64,000 nt of DNA from an uncultured Anaerovibrio sp. (GCA_934196075.1 CAKPVW010000002.1:1-64000), one strand, 5' to 3'; positions 34,276 to 42,844 are shown, counted from the first letter of the stretch. Notes: generated from the letters alone by a model not told the origin. Numbers and translations are program-made.

Positions 34276-34899
34276 ATGATTAACAGTGCAAAAACAATAG
34301 AGATTCTGAAGGCTATGGCTGCAAGAATCGAGGTAGAGAAGGATTATCTGACTGAGCTGGATAATGAGATTGCTGATGGTGACCATGGTGTCAATATGGC
34401 CAAGGGGTTTAATGCTGTTGTGCCTAAGATTGAGACTATGGTGGGCAAGGATATTGGTTCTCTGCTGAAAACCACTGGTATGACCTTGGTATCTACTGTG
34501 GGCGGTTCTGCAGGGCCTCTGTATGGAACAGCTTTTATGAAGGCTGGTGCTGTCCTCAAGGATAAGATGGAAATGGATGGCAAGGATTTGGTAGTTGCTT
34601 TGGAGGCTGCTATTGGCGGTATCAAAATGCGCGGCAAGGCTACTGTTGGTGAGAAAACCATGCTGGATGCCCTTTGCCCTGCCTACGATGTTATCAAGGA
34701 GGGTATAGAGGCTGGTGATGATATCAAGACTGCTCTGACCAAGGGTGTAGCTGCTGCCAAGGCCGGCGTGGAATATACCAAGACCATTAAGGCTACCAAG
34801 GGCCGGGCCAGCTATATTGGCGAGCGTAGTATTGGACATCAGGATCCAGGTGCTACATCCTCCTTGTATCTGATGGAGGCTATGCTGGAGCAGCTCTGA
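34276..34899 (+). CDS. dhaL: Dihydroxyacetone kinase subunit DhaL
   Basis: 207 residues, helical barrel that holds ADP as a cofactor. LDNEIADGDHGVNMAKGF supplies the Mg-binding aspartates, TVGGSAGPLYGTAFMKAG and GRASYIGERSIGHQDPGA are the nucleotide motifs. AGAGGTG eight bases before ATG 34276; TTG 34273 is adjacent. Follows dhaK by 20 bases. Confidence 0.96.
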   Translation: MINSAKTIEILKAMAARIEVEKDYLTELDNEIADGDHGVNMAKGFNAVVPKIETMVGKDIGSLLKTTGMTLVSTVGGSAGPLYGTAFMKAGAVLKDKMEMDGKDLVVALEAAIGGIKMRGKATVGEKTMLDALCPAYDVIKEGIEAGDDIKTALTKGVAAAKAGVEYTKTIKATKGRASYIGERSIGHQDPGATSSLYLMEAMLEQL

Positions 34900-35072
34900 T
34901 ATTGCTAGTAATTGCTTTCGACTGTTGTACAGGATAATGTTAAGGTGATTTGGTCGAAGCTGCATAAGGGAGATGAAGCAGGAAAACTAATAAGGTTCTA
35001 TGGGGTAGGGCTGGTTTGCCTGCTTCATTGACTTGTTGGTAGATCTGGAAGCTATAGAAGGGAATATTCATT
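34900..35072 (+). other. dhaL-dhaM intergenic region with long-range inverted repeat
   Basis: ATGAAGCAGG (34973-34982) and CCTGCTTCAT (35019-35028) form a perfect 10-bp stem over a 36-nt loop, extendable inward. No T-tract. It may stabilise or process the mRNA and set the dhaL:dhaM ratio. No ORF. Confidence 0.5.
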
Positions 35073-35465
35073 ATGGTAGGTATAGTTGTAGTTTCTCATA
35101 GTCAAAAGCTGGCTGAGGGAGCTGTAGAGCTGGCTAAATTGATGGCAGGAGATGCAAATATCGTAGCAGCTGGAGGTCTGGATGATGGCCAGATGGGCAC
35201 CAGCTTTGAAAGGATTTTGTCTGCTGTGGAGGAGGTGCATGATGAAGATGGTGTAGCTGTACTGATGGACATGGGCAGTGCAGTTATGACCACAGAAATG
35301 GTGATTGAGGCATTGGGCTATGATGATGTAGTTATGCTAGATGGCCCTGTGGTAGAGGGGGCTATTGTGGCAGCTCTGGAATCATCCCTGGGAACACCGC
35401 TGAAGGATTTGCAGGCGAAGGTGGATGAAGTTAGAGAGACACGAAAATTAAATTTAACTAAATGA
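35073..35465 (+). CDS. dhaM: Dihydroxyacetone kinase phosphotransfer subunit DhaM
   Basis: 130 residues: only the EIIA-mannose-like domain (GIVVVSHSQKLAEGAVELA, phospho-His9; GVAVLMDMGSAVMTTEM). Passes phosphate from HPr to DhaL-ADP. E. coli DhaM is longer, with added HPr and EI-like domains; the short form here is usual in Firmicutes and needs the cell's general PTS proteins. A strong terminator follows. Confidence 0.95.
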   Translation: MVGIVVVSHSQKLAEGAVELAKLMAGDANIVAAGGLDDGQMGTSFERILSAVEEVHDEDGVAVLMDMGSAVMTTEMVIEALGYDDVVMLDGPVVEGAIVAALESSLGTPLKDLQAKVDEVRETRKLNLTK

Positions 35466-35469
35466 CGAG

Positions 35470-35503
35470 AAAATCTCATTGCCAGCAGGTAATGAGATTT
35501 TTT
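35470..35503 (+). terminator. Terminator of the dha operon
   Basis: AAATCTCATT/AATGAGATTT around a 10-nt loop, then TTTA. Confidence 0.85.
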
Positions 35504-35528
35504 ATTGTGTCTTTCGTTTTGAGTATGA

Positions 35529-35676
35529 TATAATCATAAAGATATGACGAGGTGTCCTATGTCCCATACTTTAACAGTTTGAGGGTATATTGTACTATTA
35601 GTAAGATTTTGTATATATACATCCTCGTCGAATCCCTGATAACGTAAAATAAAATTATTTGCTGCATAATTCAGGG
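35529..35676 (+). repeat. GTGTCC element, copy 4, upstream of the EamA gene
   Basis: TATAAT (35529-35534), closing stem ACGAGG (35547-35552)/CCTCGT (35623-35628), head GGTGTCCTATGTCCC. Hairpin 1 is CATAC/GTAT-based instead of CAACCTC/GAGGTTG, so pairing is kept with different bases. Tail hairpin CCCTGA (35634-35639)/TCAGGG (35671-35676); the GGAGG of the next gene begins two bases further on. Confidence 0.7.
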
Positions 35677-35695
35677 AGGATGGAGGCGTGATTAT

Positions 35696-36583
35696 TTGCG
35701 AGGGTATTTGTGTTTATTAATGACATCCTTCCTGTGGGGCACAACCTTTGTGGCTCAGATGGTGGGCATGGATGATATTGGCCCCTTTACCTATTGTATG
35801 GGAAGATTTATTGTAGGTTTCTTTGTGGTTTTGGCAATTTGGCGGGCCTTGGCTGGTCAAAGAAAAAAGGCGCAGCAGCTGGGGCAGTGGCAGTCTGGCT
35901 GGAAATATGGCATTGGTGCAGGTTGTATCATGTTTGTAGGTTCTGCCCTGCAGCAGATAGCTTTGCTTTATACTACAGTGGGTAAAACAGGCTTTATTAC
36001 CTGCTTGTATATTATATTGGTTCCTCTTTTTGCCAAGTTGATTGGCAAAAGAATAAGGCCGGAAAACTGGTTGGGAGCTGTTATAGCCTTAACAGGATTG
36101 TATTGCCTGAGCATCAAGGGTGATTTAAACCTGAACTTTGGTGATATATTGGCCTTTGTGGGGGCGTTTTTTTGGTCTTTCCATATATTATTTATAGATA
36201 GATATGCATCTAGAGCTGATGGTGTGGAGATTTCTGCTGCCCAGATAGGTGTATGTGCTATATTGAATACCATAGCCTGTTTTTTGTTTGAAAGTTTCAC
36301 CTGGCAGCAGCTGGTGAATGCAGCAATTCCGATTCTTTATGCAGCAGTATTGTCCTCTGGTGTGGCCTTTACCTTGCAGATTATAGGACAGCAGACAGCG
36401 GAGCCAGCTCCTGCGGCTGTAATAATGAGTTTGGAATCAGTATTTGGTGCCCTGGGCGGCTGGCTGGTACTGGGGGAAATCATGAATAGAACAGAAATAT
36501 TAGGGTGTTGCCTGATGCTGGCAGGTATGTTGATTACTCAGGCAGGATTGATTTTCAAGAAAACAAGGCGGCCAATAGGCTGA
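35696..36583 (+). CDS. EamA-family (DMT) transporter
   Basis: 295 residues, ten predicted membrane spans in two EamA repeats (GYLCLLMTSFLWGTTFVAQ; LAFVGAFFWSFHILFIDRYA). Such proteins export amino acids, nucleobases or other metabolites; substrate unknown. TTG start at 35696 with GGAGGCG about eight bases upstream. The ribosome site follows directly after the tail hairpin of element copy 4, so the element could influence its translation. Confidence 0.9.
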   Translation: MRGYLCLLMTSFLWGTTFVAQMVGMDDIGPFTYCMGRFIVGFFVVLAIWRALAGQRKKAQQLGQWQSGWKYGIGAGCIMFVGSALQQIALLYTTVGKTGFITCLYIILVPLFAKLIGKRIRPENWLGAVIALTGLYCLSIKGDLNLNFGDILAFVGAFFWSFHILFIDRYASRADGVEISAAQIGVCAILNTIACFLFESFTWQQLVNAAIPILYAAVLSSGVAFTLQIIGQQTAEPAPAAVIMSLESVFGALGGWLVLGEIMNRTEILGCCLMLAGMLITQAGLIFKKTRRPIG

Positions 36584-36644
36584 TTGGATAGATTGTCAGG
36601 GTTAAGTTAGATTTGTAGATATGCTAAATAGAGGAGGCACAAGC

Positions 36645-37856
36645 ATGATTGATGTGCAGAGCGATATTAAGGGAGCAGTAATAACCATAAAAATTGTAGG
36701 TATTGGCGGCGGCGGCAATAATGTACTGCGGCGATTGGCTGCCAGTGGTTTCAATAAAAACCAGCTGTTGGCAATCAATACTGATGTACGTCAGCTGAAA
36801 ACCTTGGATGCCGAGGGGATTCCTTGCCTTTTAATCGGTGGCTCTATTACAAAGGGCAGAGGTACTGGCGGTAATGTGGAAAAGGCTCAGAATGCAGCGA
36901 TCAGTGAAAAGGATGAGATTGCCAAGGCTCTGGCTGGAGCTGATTTGGTGTTCCTGACTGCCGGTATGGGCAAGGGTGTAGGTACCGGTGCTGCGCCGGT
37001 GGTGGCTAAGATTGCCCATGATATGAACATCCTTACCGTAGGCATGGTGACATTGCCATTTTCCCATGAGGGTGAGCGCAAGATGCATACCGCCAAGGAT
37101 GGTGTGGATTTGCTGCGGCAGAATATGGATGCTTTGGTGGTGGTAAATAATGATAATATTGAAAAGCTGCCTGAGTTCCGCCGGATTACTGTAGGGGAAA
37201 CCTTCTCTACGGTAGATGAGGTTCTCCGTCAGTCCATTGGCAGTATTGTAGAAATGATTGAAACCACTGGTTTTATCAATGTGGATTTTGCTGATGCCAA
37301 GACCATTCTGACTCAGGGTAATACCAGTGAGGCTATTTTAGGGACCAGCGTTGGCAAAACTGCCTTGGAAGCTGTGCAGAATGCGATTAATAGTCCGCTG
37401 ATTGAGCTTTCTATTCATGGTGCCCGTGGTGTTATTGTGAATATTAGCGGCAGTGAGGATTTGACTTTGGAGGCTGTACGGGAGGCCAATGATTATATCC
37501 TGGAGCATATTCATCCAGAGAGCAACAATATCTGTGGGTTGGTAGTGGATGAGTCTCTCGGAGACAAGGTACGAGCCACCATTATTGCTACGGATTTTGA
37601 CCCTCAGATGCTATCTGATTTCCGCAATGGCATCAAGCCTATTTCCTTTGGTCAGCCTGCGGCTCCTGCTAAGGAGATTCCTAGTCTTTATGAGGATAAG
37701 TCTCCTGTTAATGAGGATGGAATTTTTGCCAACATTGGGGACAAGCAGAATGCTGCCAAGGAAAAGCAGGTAGATAATACCAACAATATGGATGTGCCTT
37801 CCTTCATGCAGAAGAAGCCAAAGCCTTTGGTTTTTGGCAAAACAGATAGAGATTAA
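36645..37856 (+). CDS. ftsZ: FtsZ-family tubulin-like GTPase with altered nucleotide loop
   Basis: 403 residues. Has IVGIGGGGNNVLRRL (T1), INTDVRQLKTL, and the T7 catalytic loop NVDFADAKTI with its Asp residues kept. The T4 tubulin signature, normally GGGTGTG, reads GKGVGTG in FLTAGMGKGVGTGAAPVVA. It ends with a variable linker and a C-terminal peptide DVPSFMQKK, close to the DxPxFLR anchor peptide. Not in a division-gene cluster: neighbours are an EamA transporter and tcdA. That suggests a second, specialised FtsZ, but no other copy is visible in this window. GAGGAGG precedes ATG 36645. Confidence 0.88.
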   Translation: MIDVQSDIKGAVITIKIVGIGGGGNNVLRRLAASGFNKNQLLAINTDVRQLKTLDAEGIPCLLIGGSITKGRGTGGNVEKAQNAAISEKDEIAKALAGADLVFLTAGMGKGVGTGAAPVVAKIAHDMNILTVGMVTLPFSHEGERKMHTAKDGVDLLRQNMDALVVVNNDNIEKLPEFRRITVGETFSTVDEVLRQSIGSIVEMIETTGFINVDFADAKTILTQGNTSEAILGTSVGKTALEAVQNAINSPLIELSIHGARGVIVNISGSEDLTLEAVREANDYILEHIHPESNNICGLVVDESLGDKVRATIIATDFDPQMLSDFRNGIKPISFGQPAAPAKEIPSLYEDKSPVNEDGIFANIGDKQNAAKEKQVDNTNNMDVPSFMQKKPKPLVFGKTDRD

Positions 37857-37925
37857 TTTTTTACTTTATAAAATATGCCTCCCAGGCTTTCACCCTGTAG
37901 AGATGGCAACAAAGGAGAAGCATAT

Positions 37926-38669
37926 ATGTTAGATCAGTTTTCCCGCAGTCGGATTTTGTTAGGCACCGAGGCTATGGACAAGCTGGCGGCTAGTCGAGTT
38001 ATTATCTTTGGCGTCGGGGGCGTAGGCTCCTATGTGGCCGAGGGATTGGTTCGCTGTGGTGTTGGACATTTTATTCTGGTGGATAATGATGATGTAAGCC
38101 TTACCAATATAAATCGCCAGATTCATGCCACTACCAAAACAGTAGGACAGCCTAAAACCACTGTGATGGCAGAGCGCATGAGGGAAATCAATCCCCAGGT
38201 GGAAATCCGGGAGATTAAGGATTTTTATCTGCCTGACAATAAGGAAATGTTCTTCAAGGAAGAATACGGCCAGATTGACTATATTGTAGATGCCATAGAT
38301 ACGGTAAAAAGTAAAATAGATTTGGCGGTAGAGGCACAAAGGAGGCAGATTCCCATTATCAGCAGTATGGGGGCTGCCAACAAGCTGAATCCTGCCATGC
38401 TGCAGGTAGCTGATATTTACAAGACCTCTGTGTGTCCTTTGGCCAGAGCATTGCGCCAGAAGCTGAAAAAGCTGGGGGTAAAGAAGCTGAAGGTAGTTTA
38501 CTCCCAGGAGGAGCCTTTAAAGCTGTTGGAGATTGAAGGTCAGATGGAAAAGCCCGCTGGGGCCAAATATACCACTCCAGGCAGTGTGTCCTTTGTGCCC
38601 TCTGTAGCAGGCATGATTGTGGCCAGCGAGGTAGTTAAGGACCTTTGCGGCATCATAAAAAATAGATAA
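37926..38669 (+). CDS. tcdA: tRNA threonylcarbamoyladenosine dehydratase TcdA
   Basis: 247 residues, E1-like ThiF/MoeB fold. FGVGGVGSYVAEGLVRCGVG binds ATP, DNDDVSLTNINRQ and DAIDTVKSKIDL are the E1 motifs. It cyclises t6A at position 37 of tRNAs to ct6A. AAAGGAG sets the start at 37926. Followed by a terminator. Confidence 0.92.
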   Translation: MLDQFSRSRILLGTEAMDKLAASRVIIFGVGGVGSYVAEGLVRCGVGHFILVDNDDVSLTNINRQIHATTKTVGQPKTTVMAERMREINPQVEIREIKDFYLPDNKEMFFKEEYGQIDYIVDAIDTVKSKIDLAVEAQRRQIPIISSMGAANKLNPAMLQVADIYKTSVCPLARALRQKLKKLGVKKLKVVYSQEEPLKLLEIEGQMEKPAGAKYTTPGSVSFVPSVAGMIVASEVVKDLCGIIKNR

Positions 38670-38684
38670 AAGTTTATGTAACAA

Positions 38685-38728
38685 TGAGGTTACGAAAGGG
38701 ACAATGTTCCTTTGCGTAGCCTCTTTTG
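38685..38728 (+). terminator. Terminator after tcdA
   Basis: GAGGTTACG.AAAGG / CCTTTGCGTAGCCTC stem with TTTT. Confidence 0.75.
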
Positions 38729-38749
38729 GTTTTTGGGGGAGGGATAATT

Positions 38750-39457
38750 ATGCTAACCTGTGGTGATTTGGAAAAGCTAATGCCTTTGAAAAAGCTGCGT
38801 TATTTAACAGGGGATAATGGTTTGGGGAATATTATCCGCTGGTTTTTGGTGCCAGAAACAGAACGGCTGGCTCCCTGGGTTCACGGGGGAGAGCTGTTGA
38901 TTGTCAGTGGTGCCATTTGTCAAAGGTCAGGCTTTCATTTGGGGGCTGTTATCAAGGAGGCCATCAGTCTAAAGATGGCAGGGGTTTTGTTGTTGGTGGG
39001 AGAGAATTATATTGAAAAAATCTCCAGCGAAATTATCAGGCTGGCCAAGAAAAAGGAATTTCCTATTATGGCCATTCCTTGGAATATACCACTGGTGGAT
39101 ATCCAGGAGGCTTTGGCTAGAGCCATTGTTATGCAGGATAGTCGGCCAAATAGGGAAAATGCCTTGGATTTTTTTGTGCAGGGTAAGCTGTCCAGCCAAG
39201 ACTATGCTCAGATAATTTTGGATCCCTTGCTAAAGGATAAAGTTAAATATGGGACATTGTTGGAAACCATGAGAGCCTATTTTGCCAATCATGGCAATCT
39301 GCTCAAGGCCGCAGAAATGATGTTTATTCATCGCAATACCATGAAATACAGGCTGGCTCAAGTGGAAAAGCTGTTGGAGATATCTTTTAGCAAGGAGAAT
39401 GACAGATTAAAGCTGGAATTGGCCTTGTATATATACAGTAAAAATTACAGAGAATAA
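38750..39457 (+). CDS. PucR-family transcriptional regulator (compact form)
   Basis: 235 residues. N-terminal PucR purine-catabolism domain (LTCGDLEKLMPLKKLRYL ... WVHGGELLIVSGAI) and a C-terminal PucR HTH (TLLETMRAYFANHGNLLKAAEMMFIHRNTMKYRLAQVEKLL). The usual middle GGDEF-like region is missing, making it shorter than typical PucR proteins of about 500 residues. Sits just upstream of a deaminase-transporter-creatininase set it probably controls. GGGAGGG before ATG 38750. Confidence 0.88.
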   Translation: MLTCGDLEKLMPLKKLRYLTGDNGLGNIIRWFLVPETERLAPWVHGGELLIVSGAICQRSGFHLGAVIKEAISLKMAGVLLLVGENYIEKISSEIIRLAKKKEFPIMAIPWNIPLVDIQEALARAIVMQDSRPNRENALDFFVQGKLSSQDYAQIILDPLLKDKVKYGTLLETMRAYFANHGNLLKAAEMMFIHRNTMKYRLAQVEKLLEISFSKENDRLKLELALYIYSKNYRE

Positions 39458-39530
39458 ACAAAATATTTTATGCATAGTGCACAAGAAAAATTGTTATAAA
39501 TGTACATAATAACCAAAAAATAAGTAGTTA

Positions 39531-39636
39531 TTTGACCAAAGCAGGATAGCTGTTTATAATTCTAATCATAAAGTTGAAAACATAGTGAACAAGGTTGTTC
39601 CCATAGACAGGCCATATCTGTCTGTGGGATTTTTTT
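39531..39636 (+). promoter_or_regulatory. Promoter, palindromic site and terminator-bearing leader of the deaminase gene
   Basis: TTGACC (39532-39537), 17-bp spacer, TATAAT (39555-39560). The palindrome-like TTTGACCAAA (39531-39540) overlaps the -35 box. The leader holds a small hairpin GAAC-AAGGTT-GTTC (39587-39600), then a strong terminator TCCCATAGACAG (39599-39610)/CTGTCTGTGGGA (39618-39629) with T-tract. The two hairpins overlap by two bases, a possible on/off switch. Confidence 0.65.
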
Positions 39637-39655
39637 TAGAAGGAAGTTGTGATTT

Positions 39656-40909
39656 ATGAAGAAAATATATAAAAATTGTCATTTGGCCGGCCAGGATGCA
39701 ATGGTAGATATGCTCGTGGAGAATGGCAAATTTACTGCTATTCAGGAGCATATTGAGGCTGGGGAGATAGAGGCTATAGATGTTGGTGGCAACTTGGTAG
39801 TACCTCCCTATGTAGACCCTCATCTTCATTTGGACTATGTTTATACAGCCAAAGGAGCCGGGGCCAGAAATGATACAGGCACCTTGTTTGAGGGAATTCA
39901 GCGCTGGAGTGAAACCAAGGCTGGTACTTCCTCTGAGGAGCTAAAGGCTAGGGCAAAGCAGGCTGTGAAGGAGGAAATGCTGCATGGCGTTCAGTATATT
40001 CGCAGTCATGTAGATGTTACAGATCCGGCTTTGACAGGTATGAAAGCCATGCTGGAGCTGAAGGAAGAATTGAAGGATATTGTTACCATTCAGCTGGTGG
40101 CTTTTCCTCAGGAGGGCATGTACGCCTATAAGGGGGGAGCGGAGTTGGTGGAGGAAGCTCTCAAAATGGGCGCTGACTGTGTGGGTGGTATTCCTCATTT
40201 TGAATTAGCTAGAGAATTTGGTGAACAATCTGTCCATAAGGCAGTGGAGCTAGCTGTAAAATATGATAAGCTGGTAGATCTTCATTGCGATGAAACTGAT
40301 GATGAGCAGTCCAGATTTCTAGAGCTGTTAACAGCCCTGTCTATTATGGAGGGGATTGGGGAGCGCACTACTGCCAGCCATACCTGTTCCTTTGGCTCAG
40401 CTAATAATGCTTATGCTTTTCGCATGATGAATAATTTCCGCAGAGCGGGGATTAATTTCATTTCCTGTCCTACAGAAAATATCTATTTGCAGGGACGGCA
40501 GGATAGCTATCCCAAGAGGAGAGGCCTGACCAGAGTCAAGGAGCTGCAGGAGGCAGGTATTAATGTTTGCTTTGCTCAGGATTCTATTTCTGATCCTTGG
40601 TATCCACTGGGCAATGGCAATATGATGAATATTCTTGACCACGGTATTCATATTTGTCAGATGATGTCCTTTGAGGAAATTGATAAGGCATTGGATTTGA
40701 TTACTGTTAATGGAGCCAAAACCATGCATCTGACAGATGAATATGGTTTAGAGGTAGGTAAGCCAGCCAGCTTCCTGATCTTGGAGGCTGATTCTGCCTT
40801 TGAAGCCATTCGACAGCGAGCTGATGTGATTCGGTCTGTGCGTAATGGCAGGGAGTTGTTTGTGAAGCAAATTGCCCCTGTAAAGACAGATATTGACTTG
40901 TTGAAATAA
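39656..40909 (+). CDS. CodA-like amidohydrolase (cytosine/creatinine deaminase family)
   Basis: 417 residues, amidohydrolase TIM barrel closely following E. coli cytosine deaminase. Metal motif VDPHLHLDYV, IRSHVDVTDPALTGMKAML, VAFPQEGMYAY, VDLHCDETDDEQSRFLE (His and Glu), TASHTCSFGS and YPKRRGLTRVKEL. At the catalytic Asp segment CodA reads GHDDVFDPW, while here it is AQDSISDPW, so the residue next to the metal Asp differs. With a creatininase in the same cluster I favour creatinine deaminase or a related cyclic-amidine deaminase over cytosine deaminase. Specificity is inferred. Confidence 0.85.
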   Translation: MKKIYKNCHLAGQDAMVDMLVENGKFTAIQEHIEAGEIEAIDVGGNLVVPPYVDPHLHLDYVYTAKGAGARNDTGTLFEGIQRWSETKAGTSSEELKARAKQAVKEEMLHGVQYIRSHVDVTDPALTGMKAMLELKEELKDIVTIQLVAFPQEGMYAYKGGAELVEEALKMGADCVGGIPHFELAREFGEQSVHKAVELAVKYDKLVDLHCDETDDEQSRFLELLTALSIMEGIGERTTASHTCSFGSANNAYAFRMMNNFRRAGINFISCPTENIYLQGRQDSYPKRRGLTRVKELQEAGINVCFAQDSISDPWYPLGNGNMMNILDHGIHICQMMSFEEIDKALDLITVNGAKTMHLTDEYGLEVGKPASFLILEADSAFEAIRQRADVIRSVRNGRELFVKQIAPVKTDIDLLK

Positions 40910-40946
40910 GGCCCTTTGTGCAAAGGTGATAATGGTAAAAACGTTT

Positions 40947-41082
40947 TTTGGTCAAAGCTGACAAATAATCAAGATTTTGTTGACGCAGACATTATCCTTT
41001 GCTATAGTGTACACATAAGGAAAAACAAATAATCCTTGGACGATGTAGTCCCAATCAGGCTAAGGCTTGGTTGGGACTTTTT
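40947..41082 (+). promoter_or_regulatory. Second promoter with shared site and terminator-bearing leader
   Basis: TTGACG (40980-40985), 17-bp spacer, TATAGT (41003-41008). Upstream is TTTGGTCAAA (40947-40956), the reverse complement of the site at 39531. The leader has AAGGA/TCCTT (41017-41021/41033-41037), GGAC-GATGTA-GTCC (41038-41051), and a terminator AGTCCCAA (41047-41054)/TTGGGACTT (41071-41079) plus T-tract. The second hairpin and the terminator share five bases, so they exclude each other. Confidence 0.65.
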
Positions 41083-41112
41083 GCTTTTTAGATTGAATAG
41101 GAGGAATTTATT

Positions 41113-41268
41113 ATGGCTACTTGGGAAATTATGTTAGGTGTAGAGGCAATTAGTGCAGGTATTTCTTTGGGAGCAGTGCTTATGTTTATGTTCCGCAAGG
41201 AGGAGGCTGCAGAAGATACTGCTGCTATGGATTATGAATCTGGCATGAACCATATGCTGCATGCATAA
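41113..41268 (+). CDS. Symporter small accessory protein
   Basis: 51 residues: one membrane helix (IMLGVEAISAGISLGAVLMFMF) and an acidic cytoplasmic-type tail. Strong site GAGGAATTT before the ATG. Small single-span proteins of this form are encoded next to SSS-family symporters in Firmicutes; here the symporter starts 121 bases downstream, after a terminator-like hairpin. Confidence 0.75.
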   Translation: MATWEIMLGVEAISAGISLGAVLMFMFRKEEAAEDTAAMDYESGMNHMLHA

Positions 41269-41307
41269 TGAAATGAGAATGATTAGAATATGAATTTGTG
41301 GCTGAAA

Positions 41308-41351
41308 TGAGGTTCAGCATGGCATTTATGCTGTACCTCTTTTTCTTTTTT
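41308..41351 (+). terminator. Terminator/attenuator between accessory protein and symporter
   Basis: GAGGTTCAGCAT/ATGCTGTACCTC (one mismatch) then TTTTTCTTTTTT. Partial read-through would give more accessory subunit than symporter. Confidence 0.75.
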
Positions 41352-41389
41352 GCTTTTTTTCAGATTTTAGTGATGTTGGAGGGAATGTT

Positions 41390-42844
41390 ATGACTCTGCA
41401 AACCATGTCGGTTGCATTTTTTGTGGCCTATCTAATATTTGTTACCTTTGTAGCCTGGTGGTCAAGCCGTGGCGGTGGTGAAGGAGCAGCTGATGTAGAA
41501 TATTATTTGGGAGGACGCAGCACCCCTACTGTGGTATTGGCCTTTTCCTATGTAACCTCTTCTGTTAGTGCTGCTGCCTTTATGGGAGATCCTGGTGTTA
41601 TGTCCACCATAGGCTGGCCATATTATTGGGTAGTTATCGGTATTATACCGGGTTTGATTCTGCCAGCTGTATTGCTGATGCGCCGTATGAGAATGCAGGC
41701 GGACAAGCTGGGGTCCCTAACTATTCCGGAATATTTGGGACAGCGCTATAATAGCAAGACTCTCCAGCTGATAATCGCTGGTGTTATCTCAGTATTCTAT
41801 ATCTTTCCTCTGGTAGCTCAGTTCAAGGGTGCGGCTATATTGCTAGAAAGCTTTACAGGAATTTCCTTTGACATGGGCTTGGTAATTATTACCGCTATTA
41901 TTATTTTCTATGTTATTGTAGGAGGCTTGCGTTCCGTAGCTTGGACAGATTTTGCTCAGGGTTTTCCAATGCTGATTATCAGCATTACCCTGTTGGTGGT
42001 TTCCTTGAATGCCGTAGGTGGTTTCTCTGGTCTGGAGGACAAGCTGGCAGCTATTAACCCTGATATGCTGCGGGTGGTAGAGGCTGATAAGCCAGATGCT
42101 CAGATGACTATTAGCGGTATTATTGGTAATTTCGTGTTCTGGTGTGTAATTTTTGTTAGTCAGCCATATCTTTGCTCCCGCTTTTTGGCCATTCCAGATG
42201 TGAGCCGCAAGACTATTGGCGTATTTCTGATTACCGCCCTAATATTGACTGTTATTTACAATAGCTTCTATATTGCTGGTTTGACAGGCAGAGTGCTGTT
42301 CCCAGATGCCGATCCAGATCATTTGACAGTTATTATGGCTATTAATCTGTTGCCACAGGCTATGGCTGCTTTGATGATGGTAGGTATCTTTGCTGCTATG
42401 ATGTCTACTGCTACCTCAGTGTTGTTGGTGGTAGGCCAAGCTATTGGCCGTGATTTCTATGCCAAGACTATTAACAAGAATGCTTCCCCTGAGAAGGAGG
42501 TTTTGGTAACTCGTATAGCTGTTGTAACTGTAGCCTTGATTTGTATGTTCTTTAATTATGCAAATCCACCTCAGTTCCTGTCCATTTTCCTGTATCTTGG
42601 TCTTAGCGGTATAGGTTCCTGCATTGGTGTACCTCTCTTTACTGGTATTGTTAGCGACAATTGCTCTAAGCAGGGTGCTATTGCTTCTGCCATTCTTGGC
42701 CCGGTAGCTTATATGGTCTTTACCTATGCACTGGATATAAATTTCTGGGTATCATGTTTGCTGGCTGTAGCTGTAGCTGCTTTGGCCATGGCTATTTGCT
42801 CAAAGCTTTGCCCTGGGGATAATTCCATGCCAGAGGCTGTTTAA
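41390..42844 (+). CDS. Sodium:solute symporter (SSS family)
   Basis: 484 residues, about 13 membrane helices. Family landmarks: EYYLGGRSTP, FSYVTSSVSAAAFMGDPG, GLRSVAWTDFAQGFPMLI and MMVGIFAAMMSTATSVLLVVG, which carry the Na-binding serines/threonines. Probably imports the substrate of the neighbouring deaminase and creatininase (creatinine or a related compound). Good GGAGGG site. The creatininase gene starts 14 bases after it. Confidence 0.92.
   Translation: MTLQTMSVAFFVAYLIFVTFVAWWSSRGGGEGAADVEYYLGGRSTPTVVLAFSYVTSSVSAAAFMGDPGVMSTIGWPYYWVVIGIIPGLILPAVLLMRRMRMQADKLGSLTIPEYLGQRYNSKTLQLIIAGVISVFYIFPLVAQFKGAAILLESFTGISFDMGLVIITAIIIFYVIVGGLRSVAWTDFAQGFPMLIISITLLVVSLNAVGGFSGLEDKLAAINPDMLRVVEADKPDAQMTISGIIGNFVFWCVIFVSQPYLCSRFLAIPDVSRKTIGVFLITALILTVIYNSFYIAGLTGRVLFPDADPDHLTVIMAINLLPQAMAALMMVGIFAAMMSTATSVLLVVGQAIGRDFYAKTINKNASPEKEVLVTRIAVVTVALICMFFNYANPPQFLSIFLYLGLSGIGSCIGVPLFTGIVSDNCSKQGAIASAILGPVAYMVFTYALDINFWVSCLLAVAVAALAMAICSKLCPGDNSMPEAV

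Noticed and set aside
39555..39636. Leader as an ANTAR target
   Set aside because: Only one hairpin has the expected A1/G4 six-base loop; the second leader's loop does not match and a clear first hairpin is missing. No ANTAR protein nearby.
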